A stretch of 64,000 nt of DNA from Nissolia schottii. Lineage: Eukaryota; Streptophyta; Magnoliopsida; Fabales; Fabaceae. The notes under the pieces were generated by a model, which saw only the letters and a list, made by a program, of their open reading frames with translations, ran no database searches and was not told the origin of the DNA. Shown one piece after another: positions 33,943-47,279 of this stretch. The stretch lies in assembly GCA_003254905.1 (NCBI GenBank), contig QANU01065951.1:1-64000 (forward strand). Reading direction: 5' to 3'. Every line of letters starts with the position of its first letter. Positions within the stretch are counted from its first letter, which is position 1. The position numbers were made by a program, and so were the translations under genes.

Positions 33943-34324
33943 ACGGTCGCATCAACGTCGTCCAACCCAAACTGGCGGTTGAGACTAAAAATTAACAAAA
34001 AAAATTTACAGGAACTAAAAACAAAATTTTTTTACAGGAACTCAATCCAAATTAAAAATTTGAAAGGGACCAAATACAAAATTTTTGATATTATAAGAAC
34101 TACAAACTTATTTAACCCTTGAAGATTTGGGTTATGTCACGTGACATGCCACGTGACAAAGTTAACGATCGCATCAACACCATCCAACCCAAACTAAACA
34201 CCATCCAACCCAAACTAACGGCAAGGACTAAAAACGAACAAAAAATGTTACATGAACTAAAAATTTTACGAAGGGACCAAACACACTTTTTAATATTATA
34301 GAGACTAAAAACTTAATTAAACCC
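33943..34324. repeat. Tandemly duplicated MITE arm
   Basis: Two direct copies (about 33943-34117 and 34158-34324) share 'gttaacg.tcgcatcaac', 'ccaacccaaact', 'gactaaaaa..aacaaaaaa', 'agggaccaaa.aca' and end 'aactta.ttaaccct'. They correspond to one arm of a 'ggttaaataagttt' type MITE; a (c)ccatccaacccaaacta 17-mer is further doubled at 34178-34218. Confidence 0.5.
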
Positions 34325-34743
34325 TATGTGCAATGTACAAATCTTAATGTTATCTAAATATTTGACCAGATATTTAACCTAATCATTAGTCAAGTCATTA
34401 TTGGTCAAAGTCTGAAGACATTAATAACCTAATCATATATACTGTACATTAAAGCGAGTCAGGGTTAAGCTCTCCCAGTACAAATATGAAATATCTTTGT
34501 ACTGCGTATCAGGTTTTCTCAACTTTCATAATAGAAACATTCAAAAAAAAAACACACCAAGAAAACCCACTATAGTAATTATGGTATCGAAACACCCTCC
34601 AGTATCACAGGCACCTTTTAAGTTAGTTAAGACTGAGTGTTACAACTAACAAAATTCACCCAGTCTCTACATTTTCTCCTTCCTGTCAGTTCTCTAAAAT
34701 CTTATATCATAGATACAAAACCTACATCTAACCCCGTAATATT

Positions 34744-36375
34744 CTATGATCTAGATTTACACTTGGACCTTTTCGAACGCTTCCTAGATGATCCCGCACC
34801 AGTCAAGCTTGCTTTCCTTTTTTTAAGATCACCATTACTTAGAGAATCAGGGGATGCTTTACATGTTTTGCTGTGCTGAACAAGATTGGTCACAATGGCA
34901 TAGGTAGTGACATCACTTCTAGGTGTCAAGATGGTCTTCCTCTCAATAACAGCATTGTGACCACATTTTGATTCAACAACTGCCTTGTCTCTTAGCTTTT
35001 GGAATATGAAATCCTCATCAAAGTTGAAGCAATCGGTTGTACCCTGCGAAGAAAATGGTTTCAGGTTTGCATCAGACAGTTTACACATGATGCAAAACAT
35101 GTTTTTTCTCTTGGATAGAAAAAAGAAAATAGCATCATAGATAAAACTTTAAAGAAACAATAGAAAGAAAGACAATATAAGATATTGACCCTGCTCTCAT
35201 GGCCCCAATTTTCTTTTCAGATTATAGCAATGGAAGAGCATGGGGTTTCCCAAACTAGCATTGCCACTATCATTCACCTATTACGGAAAATGAGATATAT
35301 CAGAAGATAGATAATAACTTAGTAATCATCTCACCCTAAAATCAACTGGGACATCAATTTCAAGGGAAGAGCAGCCACAGCCATCGCCAAAGTTGAGTTT
35401 CAGAACCATTTCAAATGCTTTGTTATATGCTGTTCTCCTGAGATATCAGCAACCAAATGCAATAAGAAGGTGCAGGCCATGACTTCTATTGTGACTATCT
35501 AAAATAAAGCAATGCAAGGAAATGAAGATTTCTGTTCCAAATTTCCAAACTTCTAACATAGATCTTAACAATTCTTCTGAATTCAGTTTAATCTCATATC
35601 GTATGTAAGAGCCAATAACAAAGTGAGTCAAATTTCCATCAATGGAAAAAAGAAACACATTGCATTAGTGTGAAAACCTTTTAAGACGAAATGGTTGCCT
35701 ATCAAGAATGGCTGCTTTGTAATCTTCCCTGTCTAAGAAGGAGACCTGCAACTCAAGGAAGATATGCTATAGTCAATTTCTCACCTAACACCAATTTTAA
35801 TTATGTCCTGAAAACATCAGAGTGGTTAATGGAATGCAGCTACACCAGGATAGGAACTAGAAAGCTCCATACTTAAAAAGGAAAACTAGCAGGATTTATC
35901 AAAGATGTTAGCTAACAGAAAATACGCTGATGACTATGTACGCCGTGGGTACACCCAGGTACGGCTGGGTATGTACCCAAGTTTTTTTTTTTTAATAAAA
36001 ATAGAACGGGTATGGCTCTGGGCACGACTAGGTACGTCGCAGGTACGCCAGATGACCAAAACTACATCATTATGAGTGTTTATTTTTTTTTAAGTTTGAC
36101 TTACTAATCAAACCTTAATAAAAAAACATAATACCGTAATTCCTCCTTCAATCCTCTACGCCTCCTTTAATCCGTGCCCTTGTCTCCAGCGCGACCTTGT
36201 CTTCGACAATGCGACCTTGTTTAAGGTGAGCTTTAGTTCCTCTTTTCGTTTGCTATTTTTTTTTAAAAGAAATGAAGAAATATGATTTTGGTTTGTTTCT
36301 TGTGGTATTGATTTGGATTGAATATATACATTAGTTATCTTGTGAATTTTTTTTTAATTATATGTAATTTATTAA

Positions 36376-36422
<47 letters not shown>

Positions 36423-39400
36423 GCATAGCCCGTACCCCTATTTTTCAAAAAAATTTACCCCATACCCGTATCCGTACCCGGTATTGTACCCGTACCTGCC
36501 TAACCTAGGCTGATGAGGAAGAGAGTATCAGAGTAGGAACAGGGAAAAATGATTAAGGGAGGGAAATTGAAAGGAGGAAATACAAATGCAAAGACGGGGA
36601 AAAAAGAAGTTAAGCAATTTTAATTATCAAATCAAGTTAAAGGTACATAATTCAGTACATAGCCATCCTTGAGTAGGCAAAGCCAGCTTGATAATCAAGC
36701 AATCCTAGCAAACATAAAATGGGGACATAAAATAATAAAACCAGCAGAAATAGATTCAGCATATGAATTCACCTCAACAGACTCGATGAAAGGCAATGTT
36801 GCTTTCTGTCCATGGGCACTTCCAACCTGGAGAGTCCAGTTCACATATCTTTCATCTGTGAAGCACGTGAATGAACTATGTCAGAGATACACACCAATGC
36901 ATAAGTGGTAGACAATCACTCCAATGTTCTTAATGTATCTTGGCTGTTTCACTCATGTGGCCTAGAATTGAGATTATGAATAAGGCAACCAGTTTCCTAA
37001 GATAGGATCAAATGAGTTGATAGAAACATGAGGAATAAGAAAACTCAGAATTCTATTATGTAAAAACAAAGCTTCATCCAGTCACTTTGACATAAATACA
37101 ATCTGAGGCCATCGGTTAGTTTGGAAGAGATGATGCTAATTGTTGACCACATATACATACAAACTTGCTAATCAAAGCCCAAAAAAAATGTATTTACAAC
37201 TCCAATACCCTTGCCTGTCATAACATGAAACAAATCGAAACATCGCGAGATAGTTAGGTGGACCCATGAATACAAATTATGATCATTTAAGTTTACAAGT
37301 AGCATGGGCCATAGAAGGATGTCATCATGAGTTCCACTTTTGTCACAAGTATCTAGTAAGATTATGTGTGTTTTGTGTGTGTGTCCATGTGCTAAATGCA
37401 GCCGAATTCAAGAACATCCTGAAAAGAAAATTCATGTAGCTTTAAAGTGTTATGAATTGAACATTGGTTACCAAGGCTCAAAGCTTGCATCAGAATAATA
37501 TGGAAAAGATCAATCCTGACAAAAGGAGGAATCTGCAGATTAAGCTGGTCCATGACACCTGAAATTACCTGTTCCAAATTAAATTAATTCATGTTAAAAT
37601 GCATAAAGCCATATCCGTATTTTTTCATCATAACAGGAAAAGAGGGAAAGGGGGGAAAAAAAAGAACTCTGGATATGAAAGCATAACAAATTTCTTAAAT
37701 AAGGAAAATGAACAATAAGGATTAACAGTTTGACATGTCATAAAAGAGATTGACCACAAAGCAAATTAACTTACTGGTGAGAGAGCTGCATGATTGTTTA
37801 TTTATTTATTTATTTATTTTTAGGAAGAAAAAAGAAGTTATCATAAATGCTATTCTTACGGAATTTTATTAATGTGCACAGCTATGTATACTTAGAAAAC
37901 AAAATTGACAATTTTCATACAAGAAAATAAATTTAGTATTGTAGAATATCGTAGAGAATCAGCTTCGATTTACGCCTGGGAGGTTTACCATGGAAGCCAT
38001 TTATTTGTTACTGAAATTAATGGAGAAATATCAAAGAGATTTGCATAGTTTTCATTGACTTCGAAAAAATGAATGATAGGACTATGAGGGAGGTTTTGTG
38101 AAAGGTTGTTGAGAAGAAAGAAATGAAATTTGAGCAATCAAAGATATGTATGAGGGGTCACAACTAGCCTGAGAACACAAGGTGCAATAATAGAAGATTT
38201 TCCTATAACAGTAGAACTGCACCAATGGTTAACCTTAAGTCCTTATCTTTTTACCTAGGTCTTGGATGTGCTTATTGAACATATTCAAGATCCAGTACCA
38301 TAGTGCATGCTTTTTGTAGATTATAAGATTCGGAATTGCTTAAGGATATGATTAAGATAGCAAATATAAGGGCTTGGACAACTCTTTCCACTTGAACTAG
38401 CTTTTGAAGTTGAGTTATCAAAGTCTATCAAGTGTTTGACATTGGGTCACCAGCATAGTCTAGTCCTGCAAACTAGCTCATGATGTCTAGTCCTCAGGGT
38501 GTATTAAATCCCACGTTGCTTAATGATATGGTCAAGATAACTTGGACAACTCTCCCCCCTTGACATAGCAATTGAGGTTGAGTTAGACCCACTCCAGTCC
38601 TAGTAAGAGAATCGACAAAATAATTAAATGAGAAGCTGGAGTTGTTGAGACAAGTTTTGGAAACTCATGGTTTCATGTTTTTGTATAAGCAAAAGTAAGA
38701 CGGGGTATATAGAGTTTAAGTTTAGCAAGAGGCACACAAATTCTCACTTGGTGGTAAAGATTGTGGACAACACCATACCACAAGTCACCGGAAACAACTT
38801 TCTTGGATCCATTATCCAAAATGAGAAGTAGAGGGAGGCGTAAACCATAGGATTCAAGTTGGGTGGACGAAGTGGAGAAGTGCTTTAGGTGTCATTTGTC
38901 ATGAAAGAGTACTATTCAAGCTCAAGGAAAAATTTTACCGCATAGCTATAAGACAAGCAATATTGCATGGAATTGAACGTTGGGCGGTAAAAATACTCTA
39001 AGAAAATACATGAAGATGTTGCATTGGATGAGGAAACACACTAGACAAAATATGATTAGAAATGAATACACCAGAGAAAAAATCAGGGTAGCTCTTATTG
39101 TGGAAAAGATTGTAGAATCTCACCTTAGATGGTTTGGGCATGTGAAGAAAAGGTTGGTAGAAGCCGTAGTTAGGAGAGTAGATAAGATAGACGGTAGTCC
39201 AATAGATAGAAGGAGACCTCGAAAAACGGTAGGTGAAACTATGAAGAGATCTAGATGTTAATAGTTTTAATATTATATTAATATGATATGATTTATAGAA
39301 CACTATGGTATCATCTAATCCATATAGCCAACCTCACCTAGTGAGATAAAGCTTAGTTGTTGTTGTTGTTTTAGAAAGGTTACATATTACGAATTATGAT

Positions 39401-42400
39401 AATAGAATGCTTTATAAAGCACAAATTTATGTTAATTTTATAACATAAAGCCCATTACATATAGGGGTGTACATTGGGTGAGATAACCCGCCAAACTCAC
39501 TTGACTCAAAGTTGGTCGACTCGACTCAACTCGAAGTCGATTAGGACTTGGGTAGAATCTTGCTCAACTCAATACTTCGTCGGTTGGGTGGCAGTTTACT
39601 GAATTCTGAAACTGAATCACTCAACTACCCGACGAATGCCCTTTTTTTTTTAACCTAATGTTACCCAATTCAGCCTAATGTCCCCATCCCTGACCAAAAA
39701 AGTAAAAAAGAAATTCTACCCAAATCAGCCCAAAAGAATCAACCAATGCCTCCCACCAAGAAATAAAAAAGGAAAGAAACTCTCAAAATAATGGCAACAA
39801 AAAAACCCCGATTACTCGTCGACCCACTCGACTCGCCCGAGAACCCAACCAATCAACTCTAGGCGGGTCAGCTCATTCAACATTGCACAATCCAAGTCAC
39901 TCGACTCGTCACTGGGTTTATCGAATGGGTGAGTTCATCCTAAAAATATGACTTGAATCGGTCAACATACACCCCTAATTACATACCGAATTCTTTGAAC
40001 TCAAGATGAGTTGATTTATAATTTAACACTAAAGCTATAATATTTATTCACCTTTGATTTTTCTTTTAATTTTTTATTTTACAGATTTGACATCTCTAAA
40101 GTGAGCCCGAAAGAAGAGTAAGGTCTCAACCCTTGATGAGAACCAAGGGAGTGGATTGTTGTGGTTTGTTATCATATGTATACCAACCACTGTTTTTCAG
40201 ATCAATGGTTGTGATTGTTTATTTTTTTACCGCTAAAGTGAAGACTCAGTTTAGAGGAACTAAATTCAATTTTTTTCTAGTCCTTATCCAAAAATTAGTC
40301 ATCAATTGCATAAAAATCATACATAAATATTTTCTAATATTATGTTGACAAGATCAGTTCACACAAATATGAATTAGTTAATAACTATAGTCATATACAA
40401 TTTACAAAATCACACTCTACATTGTTCATTACAACATTGCTTCTCTTAAAAACAAATATAGAATAGAATGTATCAAGAAAATAGAGGAAAATATAAAATA
40501 AAAAAAATAAGATATTCTCCTATAATAGTCAATCCTGGATAGCGGCACAGAGCGGCTAGCCCCCAAAAACGCTATAGTGGGATAGTGGAGGGGGATGATT
40601 GCTATTTCAATAAATAAATAAATAAATATATTTATGTGCAATTTATATACCACACATATAAATGTTCAACAAGAAGAAACTACTCATTCATCATTAATAA
40701 TCAAAACTTATAATCATAATCAATAGTGAAAAGTGAACAAATAACACCAAACCAAAGGAAGAGACAAGAGAAGGGGCAGCAGGCCAAAGGGAAATAACTG
40801 AGGAAAACAAAAAGAAAAATGAAGAAGAAAAGAAACAGAAGCTACAGAGGGTGGAGGGAGGAAACAAATGAAAATATAGATAAAGAGAAGGGGCAAGCTT
40901 AGGGGGGAAAAAAAGCACAGGTCCCTTGGTTAGAGGAGAACAAATATGCTCCGTTTTTCACATAAAACAGCTGCTGTACGTGTGATCCCTGGAGGTTGCA
41001 GAAAGGAGGTTGAAGAAATTCTACCCAAATCAGCCTATCAACTAGAAAGATAATATGGTTAACTACGTAATTATAAGTCTCTTCAAAACTAGGTTTTGTA
41101 TTTTGCGGACTTCTGGTATAACAGTAGAAGTTACTCCACTATTTTTATGTGTCATGGACCCTTGTCACCCAGCCACACATCCTTATCTATGCCATTGACT
41201 ACGTAAATGCTTTTTCACCACATCAAATCAGTGTAAATCTTTGAAAATATATAAAAACAAAACAAAACAAAGCAAAAAACCAAAACAACAAAAACAAATG
41301 GAAAATAAAACGTCTGCAATCAAGGGTTCGGATCAAGTACCTTATCTACAAACCCATGTATGACTAAACTGGCTTTTTTGTCCTTCGGAGTTTTCTGTGG
41401 ATTCCAAACATTTATAGTTTAGATGACTATAATAATGAAAAAGTATAACGGTAAAAGAAAACTGTGAAACTGAGCGCCTAAAAGCCAGCCAGCACGTTTA
41501 ATTATGGACTTGAGAGATTGACTATACAATTATAGCTGTAACCACCATGAATTCCACATTGATTAAAGATATTCTATTGTAATTATGGCATATGCTGGCC
41601 ACAGCCAGGATTTGTCTAGCTGCAAGCAATTTAGAGCACTCCCTTGATTACCTTTATAAGCATAAGCTAATCAAGGAAGCCAAGACTACTCTATCACATA
41701 GTACTAGCTAGAGCTCTAAGATCATCACAATAAATAAAACAGTCAGAAGAATCACATTGAAAATAAACCAAAGTGAAATTTTCTATACCAAATATTATTG
41801 ACTGCATGGTGAGAATGAACTAATTACTATAGTACTTATTTCTTCTGTCATGATCCATGTCATGAAGATTAGACAAAGTTTTACGCTATAGTACTTATAT
41901 CCTCTACCCAAAAAACAAAATTTCAATTGCTAATTTAACCATTGGAGCTCAAATAGGATTTTTATTCCCTTCAAGAAGAGTGGTAAGTTTAGCACCTTTT
42001 TCTTTAACTACTGAAATCTCATTAGCAAAGTAAAGAACAAGTACAAATTATGACATCTGCACCTCTAACAACAGCAAAGAAAACTACATTTTAGGAGTTG
42101 CAAAATGGGGTCAACCCTGATCATGATGAACATACAGAAGCAGGGAAGAAAAGAGAAGATATACCTGGAGATTTACAATGACAACTTTACCCCCACCACG
42201 AAGCGCTCTCAAAGGCAAGTTGCATGCTGGAGTTATTTGCAGACTGCAATGAAAGATTCTAGCCATGTTATGTCCAACAAAACATACAAAAAGAAAAATG
42301 AACAATATGGGAAGTCGATATTGCACGGGTCATCTTTTCACTTCAATGACATGGAATATGCTTGAAACCTCATGTTCTTAGTTTCCTATATATACCCCTA

Positions 42401-45400
42401 GAGTAATCTGCAGTTTACCTCAATATCCTTGGATATTCAATGGAGATAATGTACATTTCTTAGCACAAACCCATTTACAGTAAATTCCATTTAGGCTGTA
42501 AAATTGGCCTCCAAAGTATAAAGATGCCAACCAAACTCAAACTAGAGATGGTTCAATAGCTGACATTATATCTATGACTATGCTTCAAAGGTCAAGGACT
42601 GTTCATTTTAAAAGAGACGAATCTTATGTTGCAGATCCTTTTCACTTTCCATTTTAATGAAAAAAAGCTGGTTTGTCGAAAAACACAGGATTACTCAAGC
42701 AGTCAAAGCTTTTGGCAGCTTTTGGCACAAAATTTACAGCCAATATTAATCAGGTCTGTTTAGAAATAAAGACTTATTCTACTTAACGCAAACCCAGTTA
42801 ACAACAAACAATTCAACTGCTACAAGTGTGAACAAAGAGATGGCGACAGAAAGACTTCATCAGAGCACTAGTACTGAAAAAGTTGAGGGAAAAAGTAAAA
42901 CAAAAGCGAATTTGTAAGAGTGATGTAAAATAAATCATGTTACTACCTTGTCCCCAAGCACAACACTATATCTGCCTGTTTGCAGTGCTTCTCGGCACGA
43001 TTCATCTCCTTTGGAGGCAATGCATCCTGCATACACAAGGGCATAGAGACATAATACACAAACAAACAACCACAAATGTTTATCAACTTGTCCTTAATTA
43101 TATGCCAAGCAACTACAATTTTCACAAACATCAACAACTAAAATCAACAAGTAGTCAGTGTCAGTTTATGTTTAGCTTGGTCAAGGACAGTTTGGCCCAA
43201 TATACAGCTTCAAGTAGCTCCAGGCATAAAATCCTTTACGAAACTTTACAGTGAGTGTATGTGTGACTGCATGTAGTGTGTTCATTTGTCTACAAACTTA
43301 TCCTTCCAATGTCAAATTATTGTACAAATTCTGCCTCAGATCCATTCGCCTCACAACAATCAACCATCCAGGTTTCATCTATAGAAGAAATACCATCAAT
43401 AAAAATGAAGACTAGCATGCTCAGAAAAGCAACTCTGGCCATTGTTTACTATCTCCAATACCCTTTACCTGCTTACCAGCCATAATGACACAACCATAAC
43501 AAATCACAAATGTTGAACCTCAATCAAATTGCCATCAAGTAAATGAACAACATAGTACCTCCCAGTCAAGGACTGTATCCCTGAGTCTTGCCCCACATTT
43601 TGCATCTGAACAGCGACGTGATGTTTCCTTTAAACCAATAGTTTCTACCTCAAAATCACGAAAGTACCTTGATGGGTTTAAATATATAATTAGATTATTC
43701 TTTAAAGACTTAAGATTTTGAAAAATACGGATGTATAACTGAATAGCATAAACACCAAAAAGCACACAAGATAAAAAGCATAATCATTAAAGATCACCCA
43801 AAGGTGGTTATGTAGCATCAGTATAACAGCAGCAAGCTGGAAACCCTTGATGAGATATACAAGTTCTTTTTGTACAAAACTAAATATTAAAGAAAAAAAG
43901 GCATAATTGAAATAACTAAAACAGGCAAGAATTAATTCAACACATGATTGACTTAATGCAAGAAGGAGACAAATCAGAGCCAGGTCTATATAGCAAACTT
44001 TACAAAGATAATATTACAAATTAAAAATGATTAGAAATAGAAACCACAGGATAGAACTTTTACTTATGAGAAGAGTTAGTTGTTTTGATGATACCTTCTA
44101 GCATAAGCACTATAGATATCCACAACTTCTTCATGGAAGATATTTGATTGAATATGCTAGAGTAATAAACTCCTACTGAAAGAAAGCTCCTGTAAAACTA
44201 GGGTGCAATGAAGAATGAGATCTTACTCAGTTCCACAAGAAGGGCAAGTTTCCATGAAGGAATTTCCATGCAACTCAGCTAGTTTCTCCCTTGGTATTCC
44301 AGATCGAAGATGGAGACCATCAACATTCTATCAGAAGAAAAAATAAATGAAAGAATTGGAAAAAAAAAAAAAAAACAAAAAGACACCTTGACTATAGTAG
44401 CATAGAACAACCAATTTGATGAAATATAATACTAGAAAACAGATGAAAATATGGTCGAAGTTTAATTGCAGAGGAACAAATGATAAGATGGCTAAAATGT
44501 ACAATCAACCAAATTATTATCTGCCTGCACAAAATTACTTCAGAAACCTATGTTTTTTCATATATCTAAAGAAAGAATGTATATACATAAAAATAAAATT
44601 AAAATCACTACCTGACTGATTACAAACTTCAAAATACCAGCCTTTTCTAATTCAACTAGAGCCATGTGAGTCAAGCTTGGCACCGCTCGATGAAATGGCA
44701 GTGATGCTCCAGGCAAGGCTTTACCTTCACGCTGCGATGACAAAGCACATACGATGAGAAGAATCCAACATGAAGTCCATAAATCATTTTAAAAAGATAA
44801 CCAAAAAAAAACTAAAAAAAGACACAGAAGACTATGAAAGAATGTGCACTGACAATTTAAAATTGACAGTAGCATAGCATCTTACTTCAGTAGAAAGACC
44901 TAATTTGAAACATCACACTCTCTTGCTTTGTGTTGGGTTTTAAATTCATTAAGGATAGCATAGGTGAGCATGTGCCATGCTTCAAGCCCTAAGAGCTCTC
45001 TCATGAGGGGCCGTGTTAAATATTAAACCATTCATGTTCCTTTACCAAAGGACTTAAACAATTAGGAGAGATAGTTCTTAACAGCAAACAAACTAATTTC
45101 TTAGTAAATATAATGTAACCATAAGTTAATAATACCATTCACATTAGCAAACATTCAAAACTGTGTGAACCTTAAAATGGAATAAAAAATTAATTTTGAT
45201 CATATTATAAGCCTTTGCAAGCTTCAGAATCATCACCTGAAGCGTCCAAATTCCCTTGGGACCTCGAAAATCAGGTATACCACAAGAAGTTGATATTCCT
45301 GCACCTGTAAACACTACCAGATGCTTACTCTGCAAGTAGAAAAATGAATAAGTTAAAAAGCTGATTATATAAACACTAAAAACACCAAAAGGAACCTCCC

Positions 45401-47155
45401 CAATGCCAAAACTAATAAGTAGCTAGCTGCAATTGATACCTTTTTAATCATGATTGCAAGTCGATCTATCTGCAAACAAAAGAAAAGTTACATTAGCATA
45501 TGAAGGATTCATTTTGGTCAAGAAGAGGTAATGATTCCATTTACTACACATGAAGGTTTCATTTTGGTTAAGGAGGTAATGATTTCCTTTACTACACACA
45601 CGTTCAATGACTCTTTACAATGTAATGAAGGAAACCTCTCACTAGATGTTAAATTGCTATTCTGTTTAGTGTTCCTAAGACAAAAGACAAGAAACAATTA
45701 AAAGAATCAACATAACAGGCAAAACTGTATAAATCAAGAGAGAAACAAAACACATTGAATAACTGACTGGAATATTCATGAACAGAAAAATGAATGTATA
45801 TGTGCATAGGCAATTCACACATGTATATGGACAAACCTATGCCACATAAACCCTCAACAGAACAGAAAGTCAGAAACATTACCAATCAAACTAGGCTAGC
45901 CACAATGAATGTATATTGAAAATTGGTAACCTATTCAAAACAAATATGCATGTCTAATGATACTTATGCTGATGTAGCTAAAGGCACCCCAAAAGATGAA
46001 ATTATTGGATCAGTAAATAGCATCAGTTGCATGAATTGACAAATCCAATCAACAATCAACTCCCAGAAACAAATATATGCACAATATCTCTATATTCTCA
46101 ATAAGGGAGCTCTTTCTAAACTGCTGATAATCATACTGAAGAAGATTTAGAATTCCGTTCATTCTTAAGATGGTGGAGAAGAAGATAACAACTCTGGCAT
46201 CCACCAAGTAAAAGTTGTTCAAGACTACAAGGTACGAGACGAACAGAAACGAAAAATGGCCCTGACAACGTCAACAACAACGATGTCTTTTATGTTAAAC
46301 TCAAAACCATAATTTGTGAGTAAAAGTAAACGCCCTAGGGAAGCCAACCCAAATCACACCTCAACATGGGGCAATTGTGCTTTATAAAAGCCTTAACTGA
46401 TGAAAATCGTTTTGAGAAAAGGAAGATATCAGCAATCTTATGTAAGTCATGCCTCACAGATAATTATGTTAATTATCATTATCATGCCAACCAATGTCTA
46501 TCAGAAACTTTTCCACATTGACGTGAAACTCAATCCCAAAATACCTAAGCATGTGTACCTGGGCAACATTTCGAAAAAAAAAAATCAATGTTTCAAAGCA
46601 TATTCAATGTCTATCAGAAACTTTTCCACATTGAGGGGGAAATTCAATCCCAAAAATACCTAAGCATGTGTGCCTGAGAAACATTTCAAAAATTTCCAAT
46701 GTTTCAAAGCATTATTCACTCAAACATAACCCTCAGTACTACGGCAACGGGCACATCTATTCCAGTGGTATTTCTCATCCCAAGCCAGCACAACACATTC
46801 TTCGTCATGCATGCTGGTTATGAAAAACACCACCCGAAATTCCAACCCTAAAAAACCAAAATTCAACTTAATCAGCGCAAAATAACACGCAAGACAGAAC
46901 AACAGACAAACACGAAAAGCTTCACTTTGACACCATTTGGTAGCATAGCACCGAATATGCGAAGGAGAGAGATCATCGACCAAATTCATAACTCGCGACA
47001 AGAACATGAAAAAAAGAAGCATCTAGAAGGTGAATGGAAGAGAGAAAGGGACCCACTTTTTCTCTCAGAACGTGCGATGGGTCAAAATACTCGGCCATTC
47101 CAACGTTTCCCACATCTTCTATGTAAGAAAGCTTCTCGGCGTACCCAAGAGACAT
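34744..47155 (-). CDS. SRT1: SRT1, SIRT6-type NAD-dependent sirtuin deacylase, 14 exons
   Basis: Exons in transcript order: 47155-47057, 45469-45440, 45329-45237, 44731-44612, 44327-44227, 43667-43559, 43026-42947, 42243-42165, 41394-41341, 37568-37472, 36855-36773, 35745-35678, 35437-35335 and 35043-34744. All are GT-AG and join in frame to 1416 nt (471 aa plus stop), matching the roughly 473 aa of Arabidopsis SRT1. NAD-binding GAGIS (52-56) and [23 protein letters not shown] (114-124), catalytic His134 in ELHG, zinc cysteines C142, C145, C167 and C172, and GTSLQITPA are intact. The Lys/Arg-rich end ([14 protein letters not shown]) suggests nuclear import. Plant SRT1 deacetylates histone H3K9 and tunes metabolic and stress genes. 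The start [10 protein letters not shown] is the conserved family start. A GA-rich tract precedes it. Introns 9 and 11 host transposons. Confidence 0.95.
35934..36508. mobile_element. hAT-like element in SRT1 intron 11
   Basis: 575 bases flanked by the exact 8-mer gctgatga (35926-35933 and 36509-36516). Ends begin CTATGTACGCC and inverted CTAGGTTAGGCAGGTACGGG; 'gggtacg' and 'cgtaccc' motifs cluster inside both ends. It holds a (TA)n run at about 36380-36418 and no transposase. Eight-base duplications fit hAT. It is 188 bases from the exon 12 acceptor and does not alter splice sites. Confidence 0.75.
37945..39371 (+). pseudogene. RTE-like LINE relic in SRT1 intron 9
   Basis: Opposite to SRT1. 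Degenerate reverse transcriptase text: [29 protein letters not shown], an HACFL block in place of the YxDD-region CMLFADD, then [17 protein letters not shown], and a well kept C-terminal block at 38980-39261 ([42 protein letters not shown]). It ends in a (TTG)n run at 39357-39370, as RTE-type plant LINEs do. Multiple stops; dead. An unrelated insert of about 280 bases splits it at 38322-38604. Confidence 0.8.
38322..38604. mobile_element. Small terminal-repeat element inside the LINE relic
   Basis: Contains two related direct segments: 'ggaattgcttaaggatatgattaagata...cttggacaactctttcc' (38331-38397) and 'cccacgttgcttaatgatatggtcaagata..cttggacaactctcccccc' (38510-38567), each followed by a 'gaagttgagtta' or 'gaggttgagtta' block. 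LINE coding similarity stops before it and resumes after it. It looks like a very short TRIM or a remnant; exact ends and duplication were not resolved. Confidence 0.5.
39462..39977. mobile_element. hAT MITE with perfect ends in SRT1 intron 9
   Basis: 516 bases with perfect 10-bp inverted ends (TAGGGGTGTA / TACACCCCTA) and an exact 8-bp target duplication attacata (39454-39461 and 39978-39985). These are hAT hallmarks. The interior is rich in 'actcgactc' and 'gggtgag' motifs and encodes no transposase. The clean duplication suggests a relatively recent insertion. A degraded relative is at 49690-49929. Confidence 0.9.
45501..45597. repeat. 49-bp direct tandem duplication, SRT1 intron 1
   Basis: 'gaagg.ttcattttggt.aag.aggtaatgatt.c.tttactacaca' occurs twice in a row. 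Lies upstream (transcript sense) of exon 2. Confidence 0.65.
46492..46716. repeat. 113-bp direct tandem duplication, SRT1 intron 1
   Basis: Units 46492-46604 and 46605-46716 both start CAATGTCTATCAGAAACTTT and include 'cctaagcatgtgt.cctg'. They differ at about ten positions, so the duplication is not recent. Confidence 0.8.
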
Positions 47156-47204
47156 GTTCGATTAGCGGTGGTGGTGACTGAGTTCTATCGGCACAAGTCT
47201 CGCA

Positions 47205-47234
47205 CTCTCTCTCTCTCTCTCTCTCTGTCTCTCT
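47205..47234 (-). promoter_or_regulatory. GA-repeat tract upstream of SRT1
   Basis: On the SRT1 sense strand this is an (AG)n tract about 50-80 bases before the ATG, in the presumed 5'UTR or core promoter. GA/CT tracts are common near plant transcription starts and can recruit BPC proteins. Position seen; role inferred. Confidence 0.4.
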
Positions 47235-47279
47235 GAAAGAAAAAGGAGGAGAAGAGTATGTTTTGTGTATGTGTGTGTT

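Noticed and set aside
38980..39261. Independent small gene of 93 codons in SRT1 intron 9
   Set aside because: It is the C-terminal block of the LINE reverse transcriptase relic, followed by the element's (TTG)n end.
46720..47236. Several 60-100 codon frames near the SRT1 start on both strands
   Set aside because: They are intron 1, antisense or 5'UTR sequence of SRT1; only the frame at 47057-47155 is coding.
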